A DNA stretch of 64,000 nt from Dyadobacter koreensis (GCF_900108855.1 NZ_FNXY01000002.1:1-64000), one strand, 5' to 3'; counted from the stretch's first letter, positions 36,062 to 45,892 are shown. Notes: generated from the sequence alone by a model not told the origin. Translations and numbers: made by a program.

Positions 36062-37708
36062 TTAGTTGTATCCGTCGTTCTGTTTCAGATTTGCATTAAG
36101 CGTAATCTGTCTGCGCGGGATCGGGAATAATTTCTTGTATGATTCTGTCGGTTTATGATCCCACCAGCTACCTGTTGTGAATTTGTCAAAACGGATCAGG
36201 TCATCGCGACGGAAGCCTTCAAAAATAAATTCACGACCGCGTTCCGCTAGTAATTCATCCATTGTTAAAGTCGAGGTCGTATATTTTTCTGTTGCCCAGG
36301 CATCAGTAGTATATGCACGTCGTTTAACCTGATTAACCAGTTCAACAGCTTCTGCGGTAGCAACTTTGCCATTTTTACGCATTAAGGCCTCCGCTTTCGC
36401 AAACATCACCCACGACAAACGGTAAATTGCCCAGTCACATCCATTGTAATTAGGATCTTCAAGTGCGCCCAACTTATACTTATTGAAACGAACGCCGCTG
36501 TTTTCTTCACCCTGCGTCATATCGGACGGCAAAGAATTTGGATCCTGGCCAGGCTGTAAAGTTTTGTTTTTACGGATATTGTCAACAAAAACCAGTGGCT
36601 GGTTGTCATATTCGTTTCCACCCGTTGCCAAAACCGGTTTCGTTGGATCAGCATACTGATACTGCGTTCCTTCCAAAATCCATTCTTTTTTCCTCTTGTC
36701 CGTATCTTTGAACGTGGTGTATACACCTGGAATTACCACAACACCATCATTTCCGTTACGCGCACCGCCATAAATAAAACGTTGCTGAAAATGGTAAAAG
36801 TCGCTTGTCCATTGTGGCTGGAAAGTCGCTTTTTTAAATTCATAAGCAAGTTGGAAAAGAATTTCCTTTGATTCGAAATTCGCTGGTTTATAGGTATCCG
36901 TCAGGTTAGCATCCAAAACCGGTGCGCCATTTAGGCCTCCTGCTTCACCATTGATCAGCTTGTTTGCTGCGGCAACGCAATCATCCCAACGCGCAGTTCC
37001 TGTCCAGGCTTCTGCATTCAGGTATAGTTCCACCAACATCGCATAACCACCTGCCTGCGTCATACGGCCAATCATAGCTTGTGAAAGCTTTGGGGCTGCA
37101 TTGATATTATCAAGGATTTCTTTCTCAATAAACTTGAAAACCTCAGCGCGAGGCTGCGTAGGAGGGCTGACAGGATCTCCAACTTTTGTAACTGTTGGGA
37201 TATTACCGAACAAGCTCATGATTTTAAGGTAATGGAAAGCGCGTAAAAGTTTCAATTCAGAAACATAAGCTGCTTTTTCAGTATCGGAAATTCCCATAGA
37301 TGCTGAAGTACGGCCTTCAAGCGCTTCAATCGGGTCGGTACAGAGACCAAGTCCCCACCACATCAGTCTCCATGCGCCCCAAACTGCATCTTCATCGGCA
37401 GTCCAGGTATGGTAATGAAGGCGAAGCCACTTACCGCCATCTTGTCCGTGCCGACCTTTCACCGGCCAGGCAAGCTGATCAGCAGAAAGTTCGTTCAGTC
37501 GCCACCAGCCGTCCTGTCCCGGAGTAGCCCAGGCGTTTGCATGGGTATAAGGACGGAGCACGGCCGAAATAACTTCGTTTTTATTATTGTAAAAATTATC
37601 TGTTACCAGCTGATCATAAATATTTTCATCAAGATCAGTACAGGCCGTTGTTGCAAATAATGGCAAAGCCATTGCAGCAATTTTGAATGCTTTCTTAATA
37701 TTTATCAT
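36062..37708 (-). CDS. SusD/RagB family nutrient-binding lipoprotein
   Basis: The 548-aa protein has a lipoprotein signal (MALPLFATTAC, Cys about 23). The SusD fold follows with tetratricopeptide-like helices in the first half, for example LNELSADQLAWP, AAYVSELKLLRAFHYLKIMSLFG and MLVELYLNAEAWTG. The C-terminal segment LLAERGREFIFEGFRRDDLIRF is the conserved RagB motif near residue 490. It binds glycan at the outer face of the SusC pore. The gene starts 12 bases after the SusC stop, and the two are co-transcribed. The locus glycosidase (GH92) suggests a mannose-rich ligand. Confidence 0.9.
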   Translation of the reverse strand: MINIKKAFKIAAMALPLFATTACTDLDENIYDQLVTDNFYNNKNEVISAVLRPYTHANAWATPGQDGWWRLNELSADQLAWPVKGRHGQDGGKWLRLHYHTWTADEDAVWGAWRLMWWGLGLCTDPIEALEGRTSASMGISDTEKAAYVSELKLLRAFHYLKIMSLFGNIPTVTKVGDPVSPPTQPRAEVFKFIEKEILDNINAAPKLSQAMIGRMTQAGGYAMLVELYLNAEAWTGTARWDDCVAAANKLINGEAGGLNGAPVLDANLTDTYKPANFESKEILFQLAYEFKKATFQPQWTSDFYHFQQRFIYGGARNGNDGVVVIPGVYTTFKDTDKRKKEWILEGTQYQYADPTKPVLATGGNEYDNQPLVFVDNIRKNKTLQPGQDPNSLPSDMTQGEENSGVRFNKYKLGALEDPNYNGCDWAIYRLSWVMFAKAEALMRKNGKVATAEAVELVNQVKRRAYTTDAWATEKYTTSTLTMDELLAERGREFIFEGFRRDDLIRFDKFTTGSWWDHKPTESYKKLFPIPRRQITLNANLKQNDGYN

Positions 37709-37719
37709 TTTTATTAATA

Positions 37720-40700
37720 TTAAAATCCGAAACTAAGACCTACTAAGAATGAACGGGTGTTTGGGTAAGCACTGCGGCCATCGATACCCAGGCGGCGCTG
37801 ACCATCTTCTTCTTTTCCAAGTCCTGTGTCATTGACAAAGTCAGGATCATTACCGGTGTATTTAGTAAATGTGGCAAGGTTCGAACCTGTCGCATACACG
37901 CGAAGCGAACGGATAATATCGCCTTTGATATTGAAATTGTAGCTAAGCGTGATCTCGTCAAGTTTCAGAAAACTTCCCGATTCAAGGTAGTAGTCAGAAT
38001 ATTGATAGGTATCATTCAATTGCGAATACTTACCAAATGTGCTGTTCAAAACATTGTTCGGAAGCGATACTTTGTTGGCATAAGAAAGCGCCATCGTATT
38101 CAGGATATCGTAGTCAAAACGTCCTCTGAAAAACACGCGAAGGCTTAGGTTTTTATATGCAAAGTTGTTGGTCAGGGATGCATTGAATTTAGGAATCGCA
38201 TTTCCGATAATCGCTAAATCCGATACATTAGGATCGGTTGAGTTATTGATCTGATCGAAACGTACTTTTTCGTTATTGCGGTTGTAGAATAACCACTTTC
38301 CGTCATCCGTGAATCCTGCAAAACGCTTTCCGTAGAAGTTCCCCAATTTTCCGCCTTGCTCGATGCGCATGGCTTGTCCAAGTGCACCATAACCGCCGAT
38401 ATCTCCTGTGGCGATGGCTTCAACTTTAAATACATCATTTGAAAGATCATCCGCTCTGTTGGTCACAAAACTTCCTGTCGCATCGATATTCCAGCTGAAA
38501 TCTTTTGTTTTTACAGCAACGCCACTTAATGTAAGTTCAACCCCTTTATTAGAAATCGATCCAACGTTGGTATAAATTGTTTCACGAACAAACGGAGGAA
38601 GCTGTGAAGTATATTCATATAACAAGTCGTTGGTTACGCGTTTAAACACGTCAAGCGATCCGCTTAATCTCTTATTCAATACAGAGAAATCAACCCCGAG
38701 GTTATATTCTTTTTTGCGTTCCCATTTCAAGTTCGGATTCGGATTTCTGTTCGGACCGTAAGTTTCTCTCCATTGCCCGTCAGGATTGATATAAACACCA
38801 CCGGTTCCCAAAGTCACAAGAGACGAATAGTTTGCAATATCCTGATTACCAGTTACCCCAAATCCGGCACGCAGTTTCAGGCTGTTCACAAACTTGATGT
38901 TTTCCATGAATTTCTCCTTACTCAGGTTCCAGCCGACAGAAGCAGCCGGGAAATTTCCCCATTTGTTGTTCACCCCGAAACGCGAAGATCCTTCGTGACG
39001 GAGAATTACAGAAACTAAATATTTATCCATGAACGAATAATTGGCACGTCCAAAAAATGCGATCAGGGTATTATCGCCTTTTCCGCTGGACATCGTTGCT
39101 TTTCCGGCAACCAGCTGGTTTCCTGCTTCCAGATTATTTTCTTCAAAAACATCATTTACGAAACCATAATTAACAGCCTCGAAATTTTCTTCAACCGCAT
39201 ATTGGTAGCTGTATCCACCAACGGCGTTAATGGTATGGTTCGCACCGATTGACTTATCAAAGGAGATTGTCGGTTCAACCGTGTAGTTGTTTTTTAGATA
39301 AGTATATCTCCTAGCATAACCCCCGTTTGGATAAACGTCATTTTCTTTGGAAAACTCAGAAGCCAACGAACGATAAACTCCGTCGATGTAACTATCTCTT
39401 TGCACCGCTCCAAAGATCGAAGCTTGCAAGCCTGGCAAAATCTGAAGGCTCATTTTCGCATCCGCAGAAGTCGTTTGCTGTTGGCGACGATTTTTTTCCT
39501 GATTTAAACGGGCGACTTCATTTCTGCTTGTCTGCTCGAAATAGTAAGTTCCATCCGGATTATAGAAAGACAAGGTAGGATTTCTGATCAAAGAGCCTTC
39601 CCATCCTTCACCACCCAAAAGGTTGGCTTTGTTGAAGTTGGTTGCCAGGTTAACTTGTGCAGTCAAACGATCTTTCAAACCCGTTTGCATGATACTCAAA
39701 CGTCCACCATATTGCTTACGGCCGTTTTCTTTGGCAATTCCCTGTAAATCCTGATAATAAAGACTTGCGCGGTAAGTTGTATTTTTGCCGCCGCCGGACA
39801 TGGCTAGGTTGTGGTTCTGGCTCAGATTTCCATGATTGATCAGAGCATCGTATGCGTCTGTCGTCGCGCCGTAATCGGCACTTGCAGGAATTGTTCCGTC
39901 AGCAATTTTAGCACGATACTGCGCAGCAGTCATGAAATCTGCACGGTTGCGGACGTATTCTTTTCTGAAATATGTATTATAATCAAACTTTGCACTTCCG
40001 GAAGCACCTTTTTTGGTTGTTACCAAAATTACCCCGCCATTAGCACGTGTACCATAAATAGCAGCTGCCGAACCGTCTTTCAAAACACTGATCGATTCAA
40101 CGTCATCCTGTTGTAAAAGGTCAAGATTACCACCCGGAATACCGTCAATAACGACAAGCGGAGCCAGACCGCCGGTTAGCGAAGTTACTCCGCGAAGCTG
40201 CAAGGATACACTTGAGTTCGGATTTGAGCCGCTTCTGTTAATGTTCAAACCGGCAACTTTTCCCTGAATAAGGTCCATCGCATTACGTGCACCAGATCTG
40301 TTGAATTTGTCTGAAGTTATATTGGCAATAGCAGAAGTTGTTCTTTCTCTTGTCTGCGTACCGTATCCAACAACGACAACTTCATCCAGTAATTTTGAGT
40401 TTTCAGCAAGGTCAACGTCAATTACAGATTTATTGCCGACCGCAACTTCCTGCGTAATACTTCCTACAAAAGAAAACACCAGGACATCCTCGGGACCATT
40501 CACTGTGATCGTATAATTTCCTTCAACATCGGTAGTAACCCCTTTCTGTGTTCCTTTCAAAATAACAGAAACACCAGGAAGACCGGATTTATCTTTCGCA
40601 CTCACTACTCTACCTTTTACCTCAATCTCGGCTGCGGAAATTGTTTTTGTAATCAGCGGAGTAATCGATTTTTTCCCGTTTCCTGCATGCGCTGCCGGTG

Positions 40701-40797
40701 CGGAAAAGCATAATGCCAGGGAAAGTGAACCCAGGCATAACATCCTGAATTTCCCACTTCTCGGCCTGAAATGATTTACCAGTACTTTTCTTTTCAT
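37720..40797 (-). CDS. SusC/RagA family TonB-dependent outer-membrane transporter
   Basis: The 1025-aa protein has a long signal region (MLCLGSLSLALCFSAPAAHA, about 19-38). A carboxypeptidase-regulatory-like domain (about 57-132) with GLPGVSVILKGTQKGVTT follows, then the TonB-box region DEVVVVGYGTQTR (about 138-150). The plug domain (RNAMDLIQGKVAGLNI … AAAIYGTRANGGVILVTTKKG) and a 22-strand barrel come next, ending FLVGLSFGF. It is a typical SusC partner of the SusD gene downstream. The upstream region (40798-41212) has two palindromic LacI-type operators. Confidence 0.95.
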   Translation of the reverse strand: MKRKVLVNHFRPRSGKFRMLCLGSLSLALCFSAPAAHAGNGKKSITPLITKTISAAEIEVKGRVVSAKDKSGLPGVSVILKGTQKGVTTDVEGNYTITVNGPEDVLVFSFVGSITQEVAVGNKSVIDVDLAENSKLLDEVVVVGYGTQTRERTTSAIANITSDKFNRSGARNAMDLIQGKVAGLNINRSGSNPNSSVSLQLRGVTSLTGGLAPLVVIDGIPGGNLDLLQQDDVESISVLKDGSAAAIYGTRANGGVILVTTKKGASGSAKFDYNTYFRKEYVRNRADFMTAAQYRAKIADGTIPASADYGATTDAYDALINHGNLSQNHNLAMSGGGKNTTYRASLYYQDLQGIAKENGRKQYGGRLSIMQTGLKDRLTAQVNLATNFNKANLLGGEGWEGSLIRNPTLSFYNPDGTYYFEQTSRNEVARLNQEKNRRQQQTTSADAKMSLQILPGLQASIFGAVQRDSYIDGVYRSLASEFSKENDVYPNGGYARRYTYLKNNYTVEPTISFDKSIGANHTINAVGGYSYQYAVEENFEAVNYGFVNDVFEENNLEAGNQLVAGKATMSSGKGDNTLIAFFGRANYSFMDKYLVSVILRHEGSSRFGVNNKWGNFPAASVGWNLSKEKFMENIKFVNSLKLRAGFGVTGNQDIANYSSLVTLGTGGVYINPDGQWRETYGPNRNPNPNLKWERKKEYNLGVDFSVLNKRLSGSLDVFKRVTNDLLYEYTSQLPPFVRETIYTNVGSISNKGVELTLSGVAVKTKDFSWNIDATGSFVTNRADDLSNDVFKVEAIATGDIGGYGALGQAMRIEQGGKLGNFYGKRFAGFTDDGKWLFYNRNNEKVRFDQINNSTDPNVSDLAIIGNAIPKFNASLTNNFAYKNLSLRVFFRGRFDYDILNTMALSYANKVSLPNNVLNSTFGKYSQLNDTYQYSDYYLESGSFLKLDEITLSYNFNIKGDIIRSLRVYATGSNLATFTKYTGNDPDFVNDTGLGKEEDGQRRLGIDGRSAYPNTRSFLVGLSFGF

Positions 40798-40831
40798 GAA
40801 ACTTAATTGTGTTTAAGAATAATTAATAGGC

Positions 40832-40847
40832 GCTAAATCGTTTTAGT
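40832..40847. promoter_or_regulatory. LacI-family operator O1, near-palindromic
   Basis: GCTAAATCGTTTTAGT differs from the perfect palindrome GCTAAATCGATTTAGC at two positions. It lies 35 bases upstream of the susC start codon, where a bound repressor would block the start of transcription. Confidence 0.65.
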
Positions 40848-40989
40848 ATTTTGTTAGGTTTATTTTGAATTTTTTATCGTCATGCAGTTACAAAATTTTA
40901 GATTGAGACTTGAACAGGCTTCGGATTCAGGCGTAAGTCAAACTTGTCTTGGTTTTTTAATATTCCAAAAATTACATTTTAACTTTAAC

Positions 40990-41005
40990 GCTAAATCGAT
41001 TTAGC
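40990..41005. promoter_or_regulatory. LacI-family operator O2, perfect palindrome
   Basis: GCTAAATCGATTTAGC is a 16-bp perfect palindrome centred on a CG step, the classic LacI/GalR-type form. It sits 158 bases from O1, a spacing that would allow a DNA loop. Confidence 0.7.
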
Positions 41006-41212
41006 AATTTTCTAATTTTTAATGTTTTATTTTTGATAAATAGTAATTAAAACAGAAATAGTAGGGATTTTTGATATGAGAACTGAATATTTCTAAGAAC
41101 AGCACTAAGTGGCCGCCTGACTCCAATTCTGGCGCCAAGTTAAATGTTATCTTAGTATCATGCAAACGTTATGTTAAAAATACATATTTGTCTGCGGGAT
41201 TTTTGAAGCTTT

Positions 41213-42241
41213 TTAAAGGGAAGATGATTCTCTCACGATCAGTTTCGCAGGCAAGACGATTTTATGAATTTCACTATCTTTTTCGTCTAAGGCGTTCAAC
41301 ATTAACCGGATGATATGACTCGAAATTTCAGGAACCGGCTGGGCGACGACGGTTATTGAGGGACTATAAAATTTGAAGAGATCCTGATCGTCGAAGGATA
41401 TAACAGCTATATCATCTGGTATCCTGAGATTTAGACTTTTTATCGCTTGTAATCCCCAAACGCCGATGTAATTTGTTGAGAAAAATATGGCGTCTATATT
41501 TTTATTTTCTTTGAGGAATGAGGCAATTTCATTTACATTCTGTTCGCTGCTGTCGTGAAAACCCACTTTTTTAACATATGCGTTCAAGCCATGTTCGGTT
41601 ATCGCCTTTTGGTAACCTCCCAAACGGTCGGCCATTTGCATCTGATCAGAATCCAGCGTCACAAAAGCGATATTTTTAAACCCGTTTTTGATCAGGTGGT
41701 TTATGGCCTCGTTTGTACTGTTCAAATTCTCAATCACAACATGGTTACAATCCAGCGAAGGCAAATTCCGGTCGATCAAAACAACAGGTATACCTTCGTC
41801 TAATAGTGACTGGATTTCTTTTTCGATTCCTTCCGGAGGTGTGATAATATAGCCGTCGATGGAACGGTCGCGGAACAACCGGATTAGCTCGATTGCTTTT
41901 TCCTTTTTGTTATCGGTACTGCAATAAATTATTCTGTATCCGCTGTTATGAGCTTCTTCTTCAATAAGGCGCGCAACTTGTGCAAAAAGGAGGTTATTTG
42001 AAATATCTTCCACCATCAGGCAAATAATCTTGGACTTTCCCGTCCGCAATCCCTGAGCCATCATGTTGGGTTTGAAATTTACTTCCTCTACAAATTTTAA
42101 TACTTTTTCAGTGAGCGCTTCACTGATCCTTTTCTCTTTTGCTTTTCCATTCAAAATAAACGATACCGTGGTGATCGATATCCCTAATTCTTTCCCAATG
42201 TCACGAATGGATAGTTTTTTGCTCATCTTACTGGCCGGCAT
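41213..42241 (-). CDS. LacI-family transcriptional regulator
   Basis: The 342-aa protein starts at ATG 42241, with ATG 42226 as an alternative. The LacI helix-turn-helix is KLSIRDIGKELGISITTVSFILNG (about 9-32), including the hinge helix region KVLKFVEEVNFKPNMMAQGLRTGKS. The periplasmic-binding-like sugar domain runs from about 65 to 340, with IICLMVEDISNNLLFAQVARLIEEEA and GVWGLQAIKSLNLRIPDDIAVISFDDQD. It lies between the GH92 gene and susC, and palindromic operators flank it. It probably represses the locus until a sugar product binds. Confidence 0.9.
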   Translation of the reverse strand: MPASKMSKKLSIRDIGKELGISITTVSFILNGKAKEKRISEALTEKVLKFVEEVNFKPNMMAQGLRTGKSKIICLMVEDISNNLLFAQVARLIEEEAHNSGYRIIYCSTDNKKEKAIELIRLFRDRSIDGYIITPPEGIEKEIQSLLDEGIPVVLIDRNLPSLDCNHVVIENLNSTNEAINHLIKNGFKNIAFVTLDSDQMQMADRLGGYQKAITEHGLNAYVKKVGFHDSSEQNVNEIASFLKENKNIDAIFFSTNYIGVWGLQAIKSLNLRIPDDIAVISFDDQDLFKFYSPSITVVAQPVPEISSHIIRLMLNALDEKDSEIHKIVLPAKLIVRESSSL

Positions 42242-42352
42242 CAGACTTGTTATTAATGGAGTAAAAATGAAAATTCATCAGAATCAGCAGACTCCAATGA
42301 ATTTTCATTTCCATTATCGTTATATAAAAAATTCAGAAAGCAATATACACAA

Positions 42353-44713
42353 TCATTTCCTAATCGCCTGTGCTGATACTCTTTTCTTATTTGGCTTAGC
42401 ACCCATATAAAACCTGATCTGGCCGCCATCCATGATTTCAGAATGCGTAATATAATTGCGGGTCAAAACTTTACCGTTCAATTCAATTTTTTGAACGTAT
42501 ACGTTTTTGTCGCTCTGATCTTTTACATCAACCTCAAAAGTTTTTCCGTTTTCCAGATTAATCTTCGCATTTTGTATAGCAGGACTACCAATAATATACT
42601 GATCCGAAGCCGGCGCGACCGGATAAAAGCCGAGAGAACTAAAAATATACCAGGCGCTCATTTGTCCGAAATCATCATTTCCACCCAATCCGTCAACGGT
42701 AGATTTATACATTGCTTTCAGGATCATCCGGATTTTGTCTTCTGTTTTCCAGGGCTGGTCCAGCCAGTTATACAGGTAAGCTACGTGATGCGACGGTTCA
42801 TTTCCATGGACATAATTTCCAATAATTCCTTCGCGGGAAATATCCTCTGTATTTTCAAAATATTTATCCGGCAAATTCATACTGAAAAGAGAATCCAGAT
42901 GCGCTGTAAAACGCTTTTTGCCACCCATCAGCTCGATCATTTCTGCCGGTGCCTGAGGTACATATAGGCTGTAATTCCAGGAATTCCCTTCAATGAAACC
43001 TTGTCCGTGCGTATCAAGCGGATCAAAATTTTTGCGCCAGCTGCCGTCATCCAATTTCGGGCGCATAAAACCGATCGACGCATCATAGACATTTTTGTAA
43101 TTACCGGAGCGCTTGGTAAATTCTTCGTAAATATCATTACGTCCTAGTTTCTTCGCCATTTGAGCGATGCACCAGTCGTCATACGCATATTCCAAAGTTT
43201 TCGAAACAGACGAGGTATTTTTATCATCCGGGACGTACCCTTTTTCCATATAATAATTAAGACCGTCGTAATATTTATTTCTTGCGGTTGTAACGCATGC
43301 GTCCAAGGCTTTGTTAACATCAAAATTAGCATTCCCCTTGATCACTGCGTCGGCGATAACTGGCACAGAATGATACCCGATCATACACCAGTTTTCATTG
43401 GCATAATGCGACCATACCGGCAGCATTTTATGTACACTCTGGTCGTAATGCGCCATCATGGATTTGATCATATCCACATTTCTGGCTGGTTGTAAGACGT
43501 TAAAAAGGGGGTGCAGCGTTCTGTAAGTATCCCAGAGTGAGAAGCTTGTGAAATTTGTTGAGCCCTGCGTTTTATAGATATTCATATCCAGACCTTTGTA
43601 AGAACCATCCACATCCATATATGTCGTTGGCCCTAAAAATGAATGATACATCGCGGTGTAAAAATTCACCTTGTCGTCTTCACTGATTGTTTTTACAGCT
43701 ACTTTATTAAATTCTTTATTCCAAAGTGCCTGTCCTTCCTGCTTCACTCGGTCAAAGTCCCAATGCGGAATTTCAGCTTTCATGTTGGCTAAGGCACCTT
43801 GTGTGCTAACCGGTGAAATGGCAAATTTGATTTTGATTTTTTCGTTTTCAGCAGTCTGGAAATCAAAATACATTTTCAGGTTTCTGCCGGCTACTTCAGG
43901 GAAGTTATGTTCCTGATCGAACTTTTTCCAGAACCCTTTGTAGACGTTATTATCATCAATTTTAGTACCATAATTTTTAAATGGTTTACTGAAAGTCATC
44001 GCGAAATAAACGGTACGCGTTCTGGCCCAGCCATTCGTCTGGCGGAAACCGGTGATCAAAGTGTCGTTTTCAACGCGGACAAAAGTCCAGACATTTTTAT
44101 TGTCGTACTGATAAAGTCCGGCCATCAAATCCAGAATAACGTGTGCGTCATCAGCTTTTGGAAAAGTGTACTGATGCATACCAACGCGATTGCTGGCTGT
44201 GAGTTCGGCGGTAATATTATGATCATCCAGTTTTACCTTATAATAGGAAGGCTCGGCAACTTCATTTTTATGTGAAAAGGCTGAACGGTAACCGCTATCA
44301 GGTTTGTCTTCCGTGCCAGGATTAAGCTGCAATTTTCCGGTTGTCGGCATAATCAGGAAATCACCCAGATCGGAGTGTCCCGTGCCGCTGAAATGCGTGT
44401 GGCTGAAACCGACAATCGTTTTGGAATCATATTGATACCCGGCGCAAAATTTATAAACGTCCGGATTATATTTCCCATTGACACCATAAGGCAGCGTATC
44501 CGTATCGGGCGATAACTGGACCATTCCGAAAGGAACTGTCGCTCCCGGATATGTATGTCCCATTTTTGCCGTTCCAATTAATGGATGAGCATACTGTACA
44601 AAATTCTCATTTGTATTTTGGGCTGAAACATTCAGCGATGTGAAAATAACAGCCGCGGAAAGCAGTTTTCGCAAGGTCGGTTTGCTATCTGTTTTTAAGA
44701 AAAATAGGGACAT
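42353..44713 (-). CDS. GH92 family alpha-mannosidase
   Basis: The product is 786 aa from the ATG at 44713; a TTG five codons upstream is also open. A signal peptide ends NVSAQN (about 31). The GH92 N-domain motif MGHTYPGATVPFGMVQLSP follows near residue 50. The catalytic domain has the acid Glu near 575 in FIEGNSWNYSLYVPQ. The Ca-dependent base region is GGNDDFGQMSAWYIFSSLG, followed by YIIGSPA. GH92 enzymes are exo-alpha-mannosidases (mainly 1,2-linked), acting in the periplasm or on the surface. The upstream region has an operator copy and a near-consensus -7 element. Confidence 0.9.
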   Translation of the reverse strand: MSLFFLKTDSKPTLRKLLSAAVIFTSLNVSAQNTNENFVQYAHPLIGTAKMGHTYPGATVPFGMVQLSPDTDTLPYGVNGKYNPDVYKFCAGYQYDSKTIVGFSHTHFSGTGHSDLGDFLIMPTTGKLQLNPGTEDKPDSGYRSAFSHKNEVAEPSYYKVKLDDHNITAELTASNRVGMHQYTFPKADDAHVILDLMAGLYQYDNKNVWTFVRVENDTLITGFRQTNGWARTRTVYFAMTFSKPFKNYGTKIDDNNVYKGFWKKFDQEHNFPEVAGRNLKMYFDFQTAENEKIKIKFAISPVSTQGALANMKAEIPHWDFDRVKQEGQALWNKEFNKVAVKTISEDDKVNFYTAMYHSFLGPTTYMDVDGSYKGLDMNIYKTQGSTNFTSFSLWDTYRTLHPLFNVLQPARNVDMIKSMMAHYDQSVHKMLPVWSHYANENWCMIGYHSVPVIADAVIKGNANFDVNKALDACVTTARNKYYDGLNYYMEKGYVPDDKNTSSVSKTLEYAYDDWCIAQMAKKLGRNDIYEEFTKRSGNYKNVYDASIGFMRPKLDDGSWRKNFDPLDTHGQGFIEGNSWNYSLYVPQAPAEMIELMGGKKRFTAHLDSLFSMNLPDKYFENTEDISREGIIGNYVHGNEPSHHVAYLYNWLDQPWKTEDKIRMILKAMYKSTVDGLGGNDDFGQMSAWYIFSSLGFYPVAPASDQYIIGSPAIQNAKINLENGKTFEVDVKDQSDKNVYVQKIELNGKVLTRNYITHSEIMDGGQIRFYMGAKPNKKRVSAQAIRK

Positions 44714-44725
44714 AAAGGCGAAGGT

Positions 44726-44733
44726 CAAAGATT
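44726..44733 (-). promoter_or_regulatory. Candidate -7 element of the GH92 gene
   Basis: On the minus strand this reads AATCTTTG, one base off TAnnTTTG, 12 bases before the ATG. The operator copy at 44754-44769 would cover the -33 zone. Confidence 0.35.
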
Positions 44734-44753
44734 AACTTTACGTTAAAAGTATA

Positions 44754-44769
44754 AATAAATCGTTTTAGC
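44754..44769. promoter_or_regulatory. LacI-family operator O3 upstream of the GH92 gene
   Basis: AATAAATCGTTTTAGC shares the TAAATCG core and TTTAGC half-site with O1 and O2. It lies 41 bases before the GH92 start and 196 bases before the divergent DUF1080 gene at 44965, so it could control either or both. Confidence 0.6.
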
Positions 44770-44964
44770 AGACTTGTAAGCAATTTATATTTTTAAAATT
44801 TGTGCTAATTATCCAATTCAAGAACTGTAAATTTGAAATCTCTCTTGAAAGTTAACGTTTATTACCAAATTTCAATGGACGAATTTCGTAGCTTTCCCGG
44901 AAGAATGAGTAAATCATTATCGTTTAAACCTTATAATTTCCAAATAAAAATCGATTGATAATCT

Positions 44965-45729
44965 ATGAAAAAAATTACAATGATTGTGGCTGGTATTTTG
45001 ACAGCAGCTGCATCACATGCACAGTTACAGCCCTCAAAACAAACTCCTGAATCAAGTGAATTATGGACTCCGGTTCCGCGTGTTATAACTCCAGGTAAGC
45101 CTTCCACGGCAGTTTCAGGATTTACAGCCCCTTCGGATGCAACTGTATTATTCGACGGAAAAAATCTTGACCAGTGGGTTTCTGCAAACGAAGGCGGAGG
45201 CGCTGCTCCATGGACTGTTGCAGACGGAGCTTTAACTTGTGCACCTAAAAAAGGAGATATTCAAACTAAAAAAAATTTTACAGATTACCAGCTTCATATT
45301 GAATGGCGTACACCTGCAAAAGTTGAAGGAAGTGGTCAGGGACGTGGCAATAGTGGTATTTTCATGCAGGGAATTTATGAGCTTCAGGTACTTGACAGCT
45401 ACAATAACCCAACGTATTCAAACGGACAAGCAGGTTCTATTTACAAACAAACAATGCCATTGGTAAACGCGACCGTAGGACCAGGCGAATGGCAGACTTA
45501 CGACGTTGTGTACACAGCGCCGCATTTTAACAAAGACGGACAAATGACAATTCCTCCATACATTACTGTAATTCACAATGGGGTAGTTGTTCAAAACCAT
45601 ACTGCAATTCAGGGAACAACGCCTTATATCGGTCAGCCAAACATTACGCCGCACGGTGCAGGCCCGATCAAATTGCAGGACCACAACAACACAACAAGTT
45701 TCCGTAATATCTGGATTCGCGAGATCTAA
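44965..45729 (+). CDS. DUF1080 protein, 3-keto-disaccharide hydrolase-like
   Basis: The 254-aa protein has a signal peptide ending ASHAQLQ (about 20). A single DUF1080 jelly-roll follows: ATVLFDGKNLDQWVSAN (about 54-70), APWTVADGALTCAPKKGDI, YQLHIEWRTPAK, GNSGIFMQGIYELQVLDSYN (the conserved NSGI(F/Y) and QVLDS motifs), and GAGPIKLQDHNNTTSFRNI. The layout matches the shorter single-domain DUF1080 proteins; characterised members cleave 3-keto-glycosides. It is divergent from the GH92 gene and has its own terminator. It is probably periplasmic and part of the same sugar locus. Confidence 0.8.
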   Translation: MKKITMIVAGILTAAASHAQLQPSKQTPESSELWTPVPRVITPGKPSTAVSGFTAPSDATVLFDGKNLDQWVSANEGGGAAPWTVADGALTCAPKKGDIQTKKNFTDYQLHIEWRTPAKVEGSGQGRGNSGIFMQGIYELQVLDSYNNPTYSNGQAGSIYKQTMPLVNATVGPGEWQTYDVVYTAPHFNKDGQMTIPPYITVIHNGVVVQNHTAIQGTTPYIGQPNITPHGAGPIKLQDHNNTTSFRNIWIREI

Positions 45730-45764
45730 CAGGAAAATGCTGAGATAATCAATATTTTTGAATC

Positions 45765-45804
45765 AAAAGAGAAGTCGACTTTTTAAAAGTTGACTTCTCT
45801 TTTT
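45765..45804. terminator. Terminator after the DUF1080 gene
   Basis: The arms 45765-45783 and 45786-45804 form a long stem with one G-U pair and a very tight loop, then a T run. It is 36 bases after the stop codon. Confidence 0.85.
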
Positions 45805-45892
45805 TTGTATCCATGAACCACCTTAAACCTCTTTTTTGTTTTAAATTCAAAGGATTAATTCCTGAACATACTTCATTGAACGACAAACAAAC

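Larger units (their letters stand above)
40798..41212. other. Regulatory region between lacI-type gene and susC
   Basis: This 415-base gene-free segment holds the 5' region of susC and the 3' side of the LacI-family gene. It contains two copies of an operator-like palindrome (40832-40847 and 40990-41005). No coding region or terminator hairpin was recognised. Confidence 0.6.

Noticed and set aside
42443..42967. 174-aa open frame opposite the GH92 gene
   Set aside because: It is entirely antisense to a clear GH92 coding region and shows no protein features.
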